NCBI GenBank assembly: GCA_020025415.1
Contig: JAHHSB010000091.1
Coordinates: 1 to 5,653, forward strand
Source of the DNA: Oscillibacter sp.
GTDB lineage: Bacteria; Bacillota; Clostridia; Oscillospirales; Oscillospiraceae
Length of the DNA stretch: 5,653 bases
Direction of reading: 5' to 3'
In this document: positions 1 through 5,653 of the stretch, in pieces
How the letters are laid out: every line of letters begins with the position of its first letter
How positions within the stretch are numbered: the stretch's first letter is position 1
Program-made: the position numbers and the translations under genes
Notes under the pieces: model-generated
The model's database searches: none
Told to the model about the DNA's origin: nothing
Seen by the model: only the letters and a program-made list of their open reading frames with translations

Positions 1-34
1 GGACCGGGGCGGCTTCGGCAGCACCGGAAAGTGA
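1..34 (+). CDS. dut: dUTPase (dUTP diphosphatase), C-terminal tail only; gene enters from the left edge
   Basis: Reading from base 2, ten codons give DRGGFGSTGK followed by TGA at 32-34. This closely resembles the glycine-rich motif V (R-G-x-G-G-F-G-S-T-G type) at the extreme C-terminus of trimeric dUTPases. In that family the flexible tail closes over the active site of a neighbouring subunit, with Phe stacking on uracil and Ser/Thr/Gly contacting the phosphates. The enzyme converts dUTP to dUMP and pyrophosphate in the cytoplasm, keeping uracil out of DNA and supplying dTMP synthesis. The family motif usually has one or two more residues between Arg and Phe, so this version looks slightly short. 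The stop codon overlaps the probable ribosome site of maf, only 8 bases before its ATG, which suggests co-transcription. Only ten residues are visible. The frame is supported by the motif and the stop position, but the call needs the upstream sequence. Confidence 0.72.
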   Translation, partial: DRGGFGSTGK

Positions 35-37
35 GGG
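32..37 (+). promoter_or_regulatory. Ribosome binding site of maf, overlapping the dut stop
   Basis: TGAGGG (core GAGG at 33-36) lies 6 bases before the ATG at 43 and includes the TGA stop of the upstream gene. It favours ATG 43 over the in-frame GTG at 31, which has only GGAAA directly against it and no proper spacing. The overlap suggests translational coupling between dut and maf (inference). Confidence 0.5.
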
Positions 38-42
38 CGGCC

Positions 43-612
43 ATGGCAGGAATCGTACTGGCCTCCGGCTCCCCCCGGCGGCAGGAGCTGCTGGAGCTGA
101 TGGGGCTGGCCCCCTTCTCCATCCGGGTGCCGGAGGTGGATGAGTCCTACCCGCCGGCGCTTTGCCCGGAGGAGATTGTCCGCTATCTGTCCCGGAAGAA
201 GGCGGCGGCCGTGGAGGCAGCGGCAGACGAGATTGTCATCGCCGCGGACACCATGGTCTTTCTGGACGACGCCCGGCTGGGCAAGCCCCGGGACGAGGCT
301 GAGGCCCTTTCCATGCTCACGGCCCTCCAGGGCCGGCGGCACACCGTCTGCACCGGCGTCACCGTGCGCCGGGGAACGGAGCTTGTCACCCAGGCGGAGA
401 CCACCGCCGTCCGCTTCCGCCCCGCCAGCGAGGCGGAGCTGCGGGCCTACATCGCCACCGGCGAGCCCATGGACAAGGCCGGGGCCTACGGCATTCAGGG
501 CAAGGGCGCGCTGCTGGTGGACGGCATCGAGGGCGACTTTTACAACGTGATGGGTCTGCCCGTGCTGCGCCTGAGCCGGATGCTCGCGCAGTTCGGCATT
601 ACGCTGCTGTGA
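43..612 (+). CDS. maf: Maf/YhdE-family nucleoside triphosphate pyrophosphatase (dTTP/UTP type)
   Basis: This 189-residue protein is the usual length for Maf. It hydrolyses nucleoside triphosphates to the monophosphate and pyrophosphate, and the family is implicated in nucleotide-pool cleaning and, in Bacillus, in inhibition of septum formation. Visible signatures are the N-terminal LASGSPRRQELL loop (R12/R13), SRKKAAAV (K52/K53), AADTMV with the likely catalytic Asp69, LGKPRDEAEA (K81), RRHTVCTGVTV, and DKAGAYGIQGKGALL with Q152, then GDFYNVMGLPV. The Arg-Lys-Gln set at 12, 52 and 152 fits the YhdE subfamily, known for dTTP and UTP, rather than the YceF (m7GTP) subfamily. The ATG at 43 is chosen because the conserved LASxSPRR motif then starts at residue 6, as is typical, and because of the upstream GAGG. 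The gene sits 8 bases behind a probable dut and 55 bases before mreC. It is soluble and cytoplasmic, with no signal peptide and no sign of damage. The substrate is inferred from motifs. Confidence 0.95.
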   Translation: MAGIVLASGSPRRQELLELMGLAPFSIRVPEVDESYPPALCPEEIVRYLSRKKAAAVEAAADEIVIAADTMVFLDDARLGKPRDEAEALSMLTALQGRRHTVCTGVTVRRGTELVTQAETTAVRFRPASEAELRAYIATGEPMDKAGAYGIQGKGALLVDGIEGDFYNVMGLPVLRLSRMLAQFGITLL

Positions 613-617
613 TTCTG

Positions 618-638
618 CCGGCGGGCCTTCCCCGCCGG
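618..638 (+). repeat. GC-rich inverted repeat (hairpin) between maf and mreC
   Basis: CCGGCGGG (618-625) and CCCGCCGG (631-638) form a perfect 8-bp stem around the 5-base loop CCTTC, starting 6 bases after the maf stop. No run of T follows, so it lacks the hallmark of an intrinsic terminator. It may act as a weak terminator or attenuator, an mRNA processing or stability element, or a barrier between the maf and mreC messages. The structure is seen directly; the function is inference. Confidence 0.6.
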
Positions 639-654
639 TGCAAACGCTGTTGCA
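639..654 (+). repeat. Small inverted repeat abutting the mreC ribosome site
   Basis: TGCAA (639-643) can pair with TTGCA (650-654) around a 6-base loop, ACGCTG. It begins at the base after the larger hairpin ends and finishes on the first A of the mreC Shine-Dalgarno sequence. With only 5 bp it is weak alone and may be chance, but stacking on the neighbouring stem could stabilise it. Confidence 0.35.
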
Positions 655-660
655 AAGGAG
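654..660 (+). promoter_or_regulatory. Ribosome binding site of mreC (decides a TTG start)
   Basis: AAAGGAG lies 7 bases before TTG at 668. It is the only good Shine-Dalgarno sequence in the gap and fixes the start at 668. The in-frame GTG at 638 lies upstream of this site and inside the GC hairpin. The same AAAGGAGTATCC-N2-TTGAA arrangement recurs before mrdA at 2074. Confidence 0.85.
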
Positions 661-667
661 TATCCTC

Positions 668-1507
668 TTGAAGAATTTTTTGAAGCAACATGGATTATGG
701 GTGCTTTTTGCCGGGGCGGTGATTGCCGTCACCTTGGCGCTGATGTCCTATTTCTCCACCACCTCCTCCCCTCTGGTGAATCTGGCAAGCATCGTCAGCG
801 CCCCGTTTAAAAGCGCCTATACCAGCCTGGTTTCCTGGATCGACGACAAAAAGGCCTATTACGAGGATTACACCGCCCTGGAAGAGGAGAACAAGCAGCT
901 TAAGCAGCAGCTCGCTGAAATGGAGCAGCAGGTGCGAAAGGCCCAGGACGCTCTGGATGAAAACGAGCGGCTGAGCAAGCTGTTGAACCTGCGGGAGAAG
1001 TACCGGACCTTTGAACTGGAGACCGCCACCATCATCGAACATTCCAGCTCCAACTGGGCCTCTTCCCTGACGCTGAACCGGGGCACCGAGCACGGTGTGG
1101 AGGTCAACGACTGCGTCATCACGGAGTCGTACTATCTGGTGGGCATCGTCTCCGAGGTGGGGCAGAATTCGTGCACGGTCCTGACCGTGGTGGATACCGA
1201 TACCTCCCTGGGCGCCCAGGTGTTCCGCACCAAGGATGTGGGCGTGGCCTCCGGCGATTTTTCCTTGATGGGAAGCGGAAAGCTTAAGCTCTCCTATCTC
1301 CCCGCACAGACCCAGCTGCTCAACGGCGACCTGGTGGTCACCTCCGGTCTGGGCGAGTACTATCCCTCCGGTCTGGTGATCGGCACGGTAGATGAAGTAC
1401 AGATGGACGACTCCGGCGCCACCCGCTACGCGGTGGTGGAGCCCAGCGCCCCACTGGACGAGCTGACGGAGGTCTTCATCGTCAAGTCCTTCGACATCGT
1501 GGACTGA
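668..1507 (+). CDS. mreC: Rod shape-determining protein MreC
   Basis: With the TTG start this is a 279-residue bitopic membrane protein. MreC is the elongasome scaffold that dimerises in the extracytoplasmic space and binds and activates PBP2/RodA for side-wall peptidoglycan synthesis. A short cytoplasmic N-terminus (MKNFLKQHG) precedes one membrane segment at about residues 10-29. A charged coiled coil follows at about 65-108, rich in Glu, Gln, Lys and Leu (ALEEENKQLKQQLAEMEQQ). The rest is the two-part beta-barrel domain, with the family pattern NRGTEHGVEVND, then YLVGIVSEVG, then TSGLGEYYPSG at 225-235 and GLVIGTVDEV, ending in PSAPLDELTEVFIV. The length is normal. The start is set by AAAGGAG 7 bases upstream. 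The gene lies 35 bases before mreD, in one transcriptional direction with it and the PBP2 gene. mreB does not precede it, which is unusual. Confidence 0.95.
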   Translation: MKNFLKQHGLWVLFAGAVIAVTLALMSYFSTTSSPLVNLASIVSAPFKSAYTSLVSWIDDKKAYYEDYTALEEENKQLKQQLAEMEQQVRKAQDALDENERLSKLLNLREKYRTFELETATIIEHSSSNWASSLTLNRGTEHGVEVNDCVITESYYLVGIVSEVGQNSCTVLTVVDTDTSLGAQVFRTKDVGVASGDFSLMGSGKLKLSYLPAQTQLLNGDLVVTSGLGEYYPSGLVIGTVDEVQMDDSGATRYAVVEPSAPLDELTEVFIVKSFDIVD

Positions 1508-1526
1508 GCGTTCCACTCTGAGCGTG

Positions 1527-1534
1527 AAAGGAGG
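1527..1534 (+). promoter_or_regulatory. Ribosome binding site of mreD
   Basis: AAAGGAGG is a near-perfect Shine-Dalgarno sequence 8 bases before TTG at 1543. It supports that start although TTG is a weak initiation codon. No promoter is seen in the 35-base gap after mreC. Confidence 0.8.
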
Positions 1535-1542
1535 CTGCCGGC

Positions 1543-2055
1543 TTGCTTGCCCGCAATGAAACCATCTTCAAATGGCTCCAGTACGCCCTGGTGGCGCTGG
1601 TGTGCATGCTGGTGCAAAGCGCCCTGCTCCAGTGCATTTCCATTTTGGGCGTGATGCCCTTTGTCTATCCGGTGCTGGCGGTGCTTCCGGCCATGTTTGA
1701 GCGGGAGGTATCGGGTACCATCTTCGCCCTGGCGTTCGGCGTGGTGTGCGACGCGGCCTTGCCCGCCCCCATCCCCTGCTTTTACACGCTGATCTTCCCC
1801 GTCGCAGGGCTGTGCGCGGCGCTGCTGTCCAAAAGCTGGGTCACCGGCGGGCCGCTGTGCGCTCTGGTGAACGGAGCGGTGGCACTTGCGGCCACGGACC
1901 TGTTCCACGGGCTCATTCTGGCCATAAAGGGCACCGCCGCCTGGGGGGCGGTCTTCGTCACCATGGGCAAGGAACTGCTGGTGACGCTGCCCTTCGTCCT
2001 GCTGCTCTATCCCCTGTTCCTGACGGTGTTCCGCCGCTGTCATCGCAATGATTGA
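1543..2055 (+). CDS. mreD: Rod shape-determining protein MreD
   Basis: This 170-residue, very hydrophobic protein is the expected size for MreD, the polytopic inner-membrane partner of MreC in the elongasome. About five to six membrane segments can be read: near residues 11-32, 34-52, 56-73, 79-95, 104-128 and 145-163, with the exact topology uncertain. Family-like features are an early Gln-Ser in the first helix (MLVQSALLQ), a Pro-rich second segment (GVMPFVYPVLAVLP), and the G-x-x-x-D pattern in FGVVCDAALPAP (Asp70), followed by a helix ending LLSK. The C-terminus is basic (FRRCHRND), consistent with a cytoplasmic end. MreD sequences are poorly conserved, so position between mreC and the PBP2 gene carries much of the call. 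The TTG start follows an excellent AAAGGAGG. The stop is 32 bases before the mrdA start. Confidence 0.9.
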   Translation: MLARNETIFKWLQYALVALVCMLVQSALLQCISILGVMPFVYPVLAVLPAMFEREVSGTIFALAFGVVCDAALPAPIPCFYTLIFPVAGLCAALLSKSWVTGGPLCALVNGAVALAATDLFHGLILAIKGTAAWGAVFVTMGKELLVTLPFVLLLYPLFLTVFRRCHRND

Positions 2056-2073
2056 GTGGCGCTTCCCCGTCCG

Positions 2074-2080
2074 AAAGGAG
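2074..2080 (+). promoter_or_regulatory. Ribosome binding site of mrdA/PBP2 (decides a TTG start)
   Basis: AAAGGAG lies 7 bases before TTG at 2088. An in-frame TTG at 2052 overlaps the mreD stop codon but has no Shine-Dalgarno sequence in front of it and would add 12 unlikely residues. The site and spacer match those of mreC over 12 bases (AAAGGAGTATCC). Confidence 0.85.
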
Positions 2081-2087
2081 TATCCCA

Positions 2088-4145
2088 TTGAATAAGGAAA
2101 ACCCCAATCGCCGGCTGTACGTACTGGCAGGCTTTCTGGCCGCCATTTTGCTCTGGTACATCGGCGCGCTGTTCTATACCCAGATCATCAAGGGCGACTA
2201 TTATCTCCAGCAGTCGGTGCGTACCATCACCCGGCAGGAAACGGTGGAGGCCTCCCGGGGCATCATCACCGACCGCAACGGCAGCACTCTGGTGTCCAAC
2301 CGTCTGGCCTATTACCTGACCTTTGACTCCAGCCTGCTGGACCGGGATGCGGACGTGAACGAAGCCATTTTGGATCTGATCGAGCTGTTCCGCGCCCAGG
2401 GCGTAAGCTGGAACGACGAGCTGCCCATCTCCAGCGATGCCCCCTATACCTACACCATCGACGAAGTGTCCTCCATCTACAAGGACCGGTTTTTCAAGTT
2501 CCTGCAGGATCGGAAGCTGATCTCCTCCAACATCAAGTCTAAGGACTTTTCCACGGAGCTGCTGGGCAAGGCCGGCATCACCGCCGGGGAGCTGCTGGAC
2601 GACTTGCGGGAGGTTTTTGATATCCCCGCCAACTGGTCCCAGGCCGATGCCAGGGCCGTGTCGGGCGTACGCTACTCCCTGGCCGCCCGCCAGCTGGTGG
2701 GTGCGTCCACTTATTTGATGGTGGAGGATGTGGACTCTATGCTGCTGTCCATCATCAACGACGGCGGCTATGCCGGCGCCAAGACCGTCACCGCCACTAC
2801 CCGCTCTTATGAAACCGATTATGCCGCCCATGTGCTGGGCGTGGTGGGCGACATCCAGTCCACCGACCTGGAGGATCCAGCCTATGCGGACTATCCTCTC
2901 AACGCCACCATCGGCCGCAGCGGCGTGGAGCGGGCCTTTGAACGCTATCTGCGGGGCATCAACGGCACCCGGCTGGTGAGCTTCAACAGCGACGGCAAGA
3001 TCACCAGTGAGGCCTATTCCAAAGAGCCCCAGCCCGGCAACACCGTGGAGCTGACGCTGGATCTGGAGCTGCAGGCCGTGGTGGAGAAGGCCCTGGCCAA
3101 GACCGTGGCGCAGATGAACGCCGCCGACGGGGACGATACCCGGGGTGCCGGCGCCGCCGTGATCCAGGTGGGCACGGGCGAGGTGCTGGCCCTGGCCTCC
3201 TACCCCACCTACAACCTGGCCAACTACTACTCCGACTACTCCCAGCTGCTGGAGAACGCGGGAAAACCCCTGTACAACCGGGCGACCCAGGGCACCTATG
3301 CCCCCGGCTCCACCCTCAAGCCCCTCACCGCCGTGGCGGCGCTGGAGACTGGCGTTACCACCCTCGCCGAGGAGATCAACGATACCGGCTACTGGTACTA
3401 CCCCGGCTCCGACACCTACGGCACCTGGTGCTGGGATCACTCCGGCCACGGCCTGGTAAATGTGACGAAGGCCATCACCAATTCCTGCAACTACTACTTT
3501 GCCACCATGGGCTACCGCCTGGGCATGGGCACCCTGGTGGAATATCTGCAGGCCTTCGGCCTGGGCTCCAGTACCGGTATCGAAATCGGCGACAAGGCCG
3601 GTACCCTGCCCAAGAACCCCCCCGGCGAGGATCAGGCCCCCTGGGCGGCCTATGGCCAGTCCAGCCAGGCGTATACCCCCATCCAGCTGGCCAACTATAT
3701 CGCCACGCTGGTGGGCGGCGGCAAGCACTATGAGGCCCATCTGCTGCGCTCGGTGAAGTCCTATGACAACACCGAGACGCTCTACGAATCCGACCCTGAG
3801 CCCATCAACACCGTCTCTATCAACGGCTCCACCCTGGAGGCAGTGAAAGAGGGTATGCTGGGCTACACCCAGCCCGGCGGCCAGCTGTACAGCTACTTCA
3901 AAAACTGCGTGGTCAAGGTCGGCGCCAAGACCGGTACCGCCCAGCTTGGCGGCGGCCAGATCAACAACAGCGTGTTCGTCTGCTTTGCCCCCTATGACGA
4001 TCCCCAGATCGCCATGGCCATGGTCATTGAACACGGCAACGCCGGCGCCAACCTGGCCTCCGCCACTGTGGAGATCCTCAGCGCCTACTTTGGCGAAGAG
4101 GAGGTCGGCACGGTGGTGGTAGGGGACGACACCCTGCTTCCGTAA
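2088..4145 (+). CDS. mrdA: Penicillin-binding protein 2, class B D,D-transpeptidase of the elongasome
   Basis: This 685-residue class B PBP cross-links peptidoglycan stem peptides outside the membrane and works with the SEDS glycosyltransferase RodA under MreC/MreD control. After a short basic N-terminus (MNKENPNRR) comes one membrane anchor at about residues 10-30. The pedestal domain carries RGIITDRNG at 57-65, then a long head region, then IGRSGVERAFERYLRG from about 275. The transpeptidase domain begins near LTLDLELQ and has all three catalytic motifs: STLK at 408-411 (nucleophile Ser408), SCN at 466-468 and KTGT at 614-617. It should therefore be active and bind beta-lactams. The head and transpeptidase sequence resemble clostridial PBP2 proteins, from memory of the family. 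Two extracytoplasmic cysteines flank the active-site region, C448 and C467. The TTG start is set by AAAGGAG at 2074. The symbol mrdA follows common usage; pbpA/pbp2 would be equally acceptable. Confidence 0.95.
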   Translation: MNKENPNRRLYVLAGFLAAILLWYIGALFYTQIIKGDYYLQQSVRTITRQETVEASRGIITDRNGSTLVSNRLAYYLTFDSSLLDRDADVNEAILDLIELFRAQGVSWNDELPISSDAPYTYTIDEVSSIYKDRFFKFLQDRKLISSNIKSKDFSTELLGKAGITAGELLDDLREVFDIPANWSQADARAVSGVRYSLAARQLVGASTYLMVEDVDSMLLSIINDGGYAGAKTVTATTRSYETDYAAHVLGVVGDIQSTDLEDPAYADYPLNATIGRSGVERAFERYLRGINGTRLVSFNSDGKITSEAYSKEPQPGNTVELTLDLELQAVVEKALAKTVAQMNAADGDDTRGAGAAVIQVGTGEVLALASYPTYNLANYYSDYSQLLENAGKPLYNRATQGTYAPGSTLKPLTAVAALETGVTTLAEEINDTGYWYYPGSDTYGTWCWDHSGHGLVNVTKAITNSCNYYFATMGYRLGMGTLVEYLQAFGLGSSTGIEIGDKAGTLPKNPPGEDQAPWAAYGQSSQAYTPIQLANYIATLVGGGKHYEAHLLRSVKSYDNTETLYESDPEPINTVSINGSTLEAVKEGMLGYTQPGGQLYSYFKNCVVKVGAKTGTAQLGGGQINNSVFVCFAPYDDPQIAMAMVIEHGNAGANLASATVEILSAYFGEEEVGTVVVGDDTLLP

Positions 4146-4199
4146 GGCACTCTCTCCCCCGTTTTTTGATGGAGATTTTCGGAAAGGTTCAATAAAACA
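4146..4199 (+). other. AT-rich spacer between mrdA and the GH13 gene, with a poorly spaced ribosome site
   Basis: This gap is much richer in A and T than the genes around it, with T6 at 4162-4167 and AATAAAA at 4191-4197. GGAAAGG at 4181-4187 is the likely ribosome site for the ATG at 4200, but its 12-base spacing is longer than the 7-8 bases used by the other genes here. No GC-rich hairpin precedes the T run, so there is no convincing terminator for the wall cluster. No good -35/-10 pair could be defined either. Confidence 0.45.
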
Positions 4200-5653
4200 A
4201 TGAGCGAGCCCTTTGTTTTTGATTCCCGCTGCGAAAGCTGCAAAAGCCCCTACGGCGCCGTGCCCTGTGCCGGCGCCGTCACCCTACACGTCCGGCCACT
4301 GCAGCGGGAGGTCTTTACCCACTGCGCCTTGGTGCTCCACCGGGAGTTTGCCGGCGTGACCGAGGAGCTGCCCCTGACAGCCGATGGCTGCGACGGGGAG
4401 CGGCAGCGCTTTTCCCTCACCTTCTCTGCCCCCGCGGAGCCGGAGCTTTGCTGGTACCATTTCCGTCTTTGGCGGGACGACGGCTCCGGCTGCCTGCTGG
4501 ACCAAAGCGGCTACCGCAGTGAAGGCGCCGTACAGGCCTGGCAGCTGACCGTTTACGACGATACCCGCCCCACCCCCGCCTGGTTCGGCGAAGGTGTGAC
4601 ATACCAAATTTTTCCAGACCGCTTCTGCCGCCTGTCGGTGCCGGACCCCGCGGGCCTGCCGGGGGACCGCTGGGTCCACCAGAACTGGGACGATGCTCCC
4701 GCCTGGCAGCCGGAGCCGGATGGCGTAGTGCGCTGCCGGGACTTTTTCGGCGGCTCTCTGGAGGGCATCCGCAGCCGGTTGGACCGGCTGGAGGAGCTGG
4801 GGGTGGGCACCTTGTATCTCTGCCCCATTTTCACCTCCGCCTCCAACCACCGCTACAACACGGCGGACTATCTTACCATCGACCCCATGCTGGGCACGGA
4901 GGAGGATTTCCGCCGGCTGTGCCGGGACGCGGAGGCGCGGGGCATCCGGGTGGTGCTGGATGGCGTGTTTAACCACACCGGTTCCGACAGCATCTACTTC
5001 AATGCGCAGGGCACCTTCCCCGCCCCCGGCGCCGCCCAGAGCCAGGATTCCCCCTACTATCCCTGGTTCCGCTTCCTCCACTGGCCGGATACCTATGAAT
5101 CCTGGTGGGGGATTGACACCCTGCCGGCAGTGGAGGAACAAAACCCGGACTATCAGGACTTTATCTTCCGGGGCAAAGACTCCGTGGTCCGCCGCTGGCT
5201 TCGGGCCGGAGCGGCAGGCTGGCGGCTGGACGTGGCCGACGAGCTGCCGGACAGCTTTATTGCCGGGCTTCGGGACGCGGTGGAGCAGACCAAGCCCGAC
5301 GCCCTGCTGCTGGGCGAGGTGTGGGAAGACGGCACCACCAAGGTAGCCTACGGCGTCCGCCGGCGGTACCTGCTGGGGCACGAGACTCACGGCCTGATGA
5401 ATTATCCCTTCCGCACCGCCGCCCTGGCTTGGCTTACCGGCGGGGACGCCGCCGATTTTCAGGAGGCCATGGAGACCATCCGGGAGCACTATCCCCGCCC
5501 CGCCTTTTATTCCGCCATGAATTTCCTGGGCACCCACGACACCCCCCGGATCCTGACGCTGCTGGGCAAGCCCGCCCCCCTTGCCCACAAGGCTGAGCGG
5601 GCCGCCTTCCGCCTGAGCCCAGAAGCGCGGAACGCCGCCCTGGAACGGTTGCA
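4200..5653 (+). CDS. GH13 family alpha-glucan hydrolase (neopullulanase/amylopullulanase-like), 3' end outside window
   Basis: The visible 484 residues begin at ATG 4200, with an in-frame TGA at 4167 just upstream, and remain open to the right edge. Residues 1-125 look like the N-terminal beta-sandwich (CBM34-like) domain of cyclomaltodextrinase and neopullulanase-type enzymes (SPYGAVPCAGAVTLHVRP). The GH13 barrel starts at GEGVTYQIFPDRF (130-142). Conserved regions are HRYNTADY (217-224), region I DGVFNH (D254, N258, H259), WWGIDTLP (302-309), region II GWRLDVADE with nucleophile D344, region III LLGEVWED with acid/base E373, and region IV NFLGTHDTPR with H446 and D447. The catalytic set is complete. 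It should cleave alpha-1,4 (possibly alpha-1,6) bonds in maltodextrins. No signal peptide is visible, so action in the cytoplasm on imported or stored glucans is likely. The missing part should hold the barrel end and a C-terminal beta domain. Subfamily and exact substrate cannot be fixed. Cysteines are frequent, including CESC at 11-14. Confidence 0.92.
   Translation, partial: MSEPFVFDSRCESCKSPYGAVPCAGAVTLHVRPLQREVFTHCALVLHREFAGVTEELPLTADGCDGERQRFSLTFSAPAEPELCWYHFRLWRDDGSGCLLDQSGYRSEGAVQAWQLTVYDDTRPTPAWFGEGVTYQIFPDRFCRLSVPDPAGLPGDRWVHQNWDDAPAWQPEPDGVVRCRDFFGGSLEGIRSRLDRLEELGVGTLYLCPIFTSASNHRYNTADYLTIDPMLGTEEDFRRLCRDAEARGIRVVLDGVFNHTGSDSIYFNAQGTFPAPGAAQSQDSPYYPWFRFLHWPDTYESWWGIDTLPAVEEQNPDYQDFIFRGKDSVVRRWLRAGAAGWRLDVADELPDSFIAGLRDAVEQTKPDALLLGEVWEDGTTKVAYGVRRRYLLGHETHGLMNYPFRTAALAWLTGGDAADFQEAMETIREHYPRPAFYSAMNFLGTHDTPRILTLLGKPAPLAHKAERAAFRLSPEARNAALERL

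Noticed and set aside
638..667. GTG at 638 as the mreC start, adding ten residues
   Set aside because: It sits within the GC hairpin, has no Shine-Dalgarno sequence in front, and would put the excellent AAAGGAG inside the coding region.
695..1516. A 273-codon open frame on the - strand opposite mreC
   Set aside because: It is in register with mreC codons and explained by the same codon bias, with low-complexity His/Gly/Leu content and no family features.
1505..1525. Direct repeat TGAGCGT at 1505-1511 and 1519-1525 between mreC and mreD
   Set aside because: Seven bases repeated once is easily chance, and the first copy includes the mreC stop codon. There is no symmetry or further copy to suggest a binding site.
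2052..2087. TTG at 2052 overlapping the mreD stop as a translationally coupled mrdA start
   Set aside because: No ribosome site precedes it, whereas TTG 2088 has AAAGGAG at ideal spacing, matching the mreC start.
2040..4034. A 664-codon open frame on the - strand opposite mrdA
   Set aside because: Its codons are in exact register with the mrdA codons, so antisense stops arise only where the gene uses TTA, CTA or TCA, which this GC-rich gene avoids. The translation is Gly/His/Val/Gln-rich with no recognisable domain.
4153..4180. Possible terminator after mrdA (TCTCC at 4153-4157 pairing with GGAGA at 4171-4175, then TTTT)
   Set aside because: The stem is only 5 bp with a 13-base loop, and the T run at 4162-4167 lies inside the loop instead of after a strong hairpin.
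4166..4196. Possible promoter TTGATG (4166-4171) with AATAAA (4191-4196)
   Set aside because: The spacing is 19 bases, the -10 match is weak, and transcription would begin downstream of the GH13 ATG and its ribosome site.
4284..5588. A 434-codon open frame on the - strand opposite the GH13 gene
   Set aside because: It is also in codon register with the sense gene and ends exactly at a rare CTA codon (Leu29) read in reverse. The GH13 frame has all family motifs; this one has none.

Overview
This is a GC-rich bacterial chromosomal segment with every gene on the + strand, strong G/C preference at third codon positions and consistent AAAGGAG-type Shine-Dalgarno sites. The gene content (maf next to mreC-mreD and a class B penicillin-binding protein 2 of clostridial style, then a signal-less GH13 glucanase) suggests a high-GC member of the Bacillota/Clostridia. 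A gut Oscillospiraceae-type genome (Flavonifractor/Oscillibacter-like) is my best guess. That assignment is inferred from protein style, not from a search.

Layout. Bases 1-34 hold the last ten codons of a gene entering from the left, whose tail matches the C-terminal motif V of dUTPase (dut). Eight bases later comes maf (43-612), a Maf/YhdE-type nucleotide pyrophosphatase. A 55-base gap containing two back-to-back inverted repeats leads to mreC (668-1507), then mreD (1543-2055) and the transpeptidase gene mrdA/PBP2 (2088-4145), with gaps of only 32-35 bases. After a 54-base AT-rich gap without a convincing terminator, a GH13 alpha-glucan hydrolase begins at 4200 and runs off the right edge.

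How the genes fit together. MreC, MreD and PBP2 are envelope parts of the elongasome, the machine that makes side-wall peptidoglycan in rod-shaped cells. Maf is linked to this locus in Bacillus and related bacteria and, with dUTPase, forms a plausible nucleotide-pool-cleaning pair. mreB and radC, which lie between maf and mreC in the classic B. subtilis arrangement, are absent here, and so are minC/minD directly after the cluster. The GH13 enzyme is probably a cytoplasmic maltodextrin-degrading enzyme with no evident functional tie to the wall genes.

All three elongasome genes start with TTG, and mreC and mrdA share an almost identical initiation module. I found no RNA genes, mobile elements, CRISPR arrays or phage signatures, and no clearly undescribed system. 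The unusual points are in gene arrangement and translational or leader architecture. No gene-free stretch exceeds about 55 bases.
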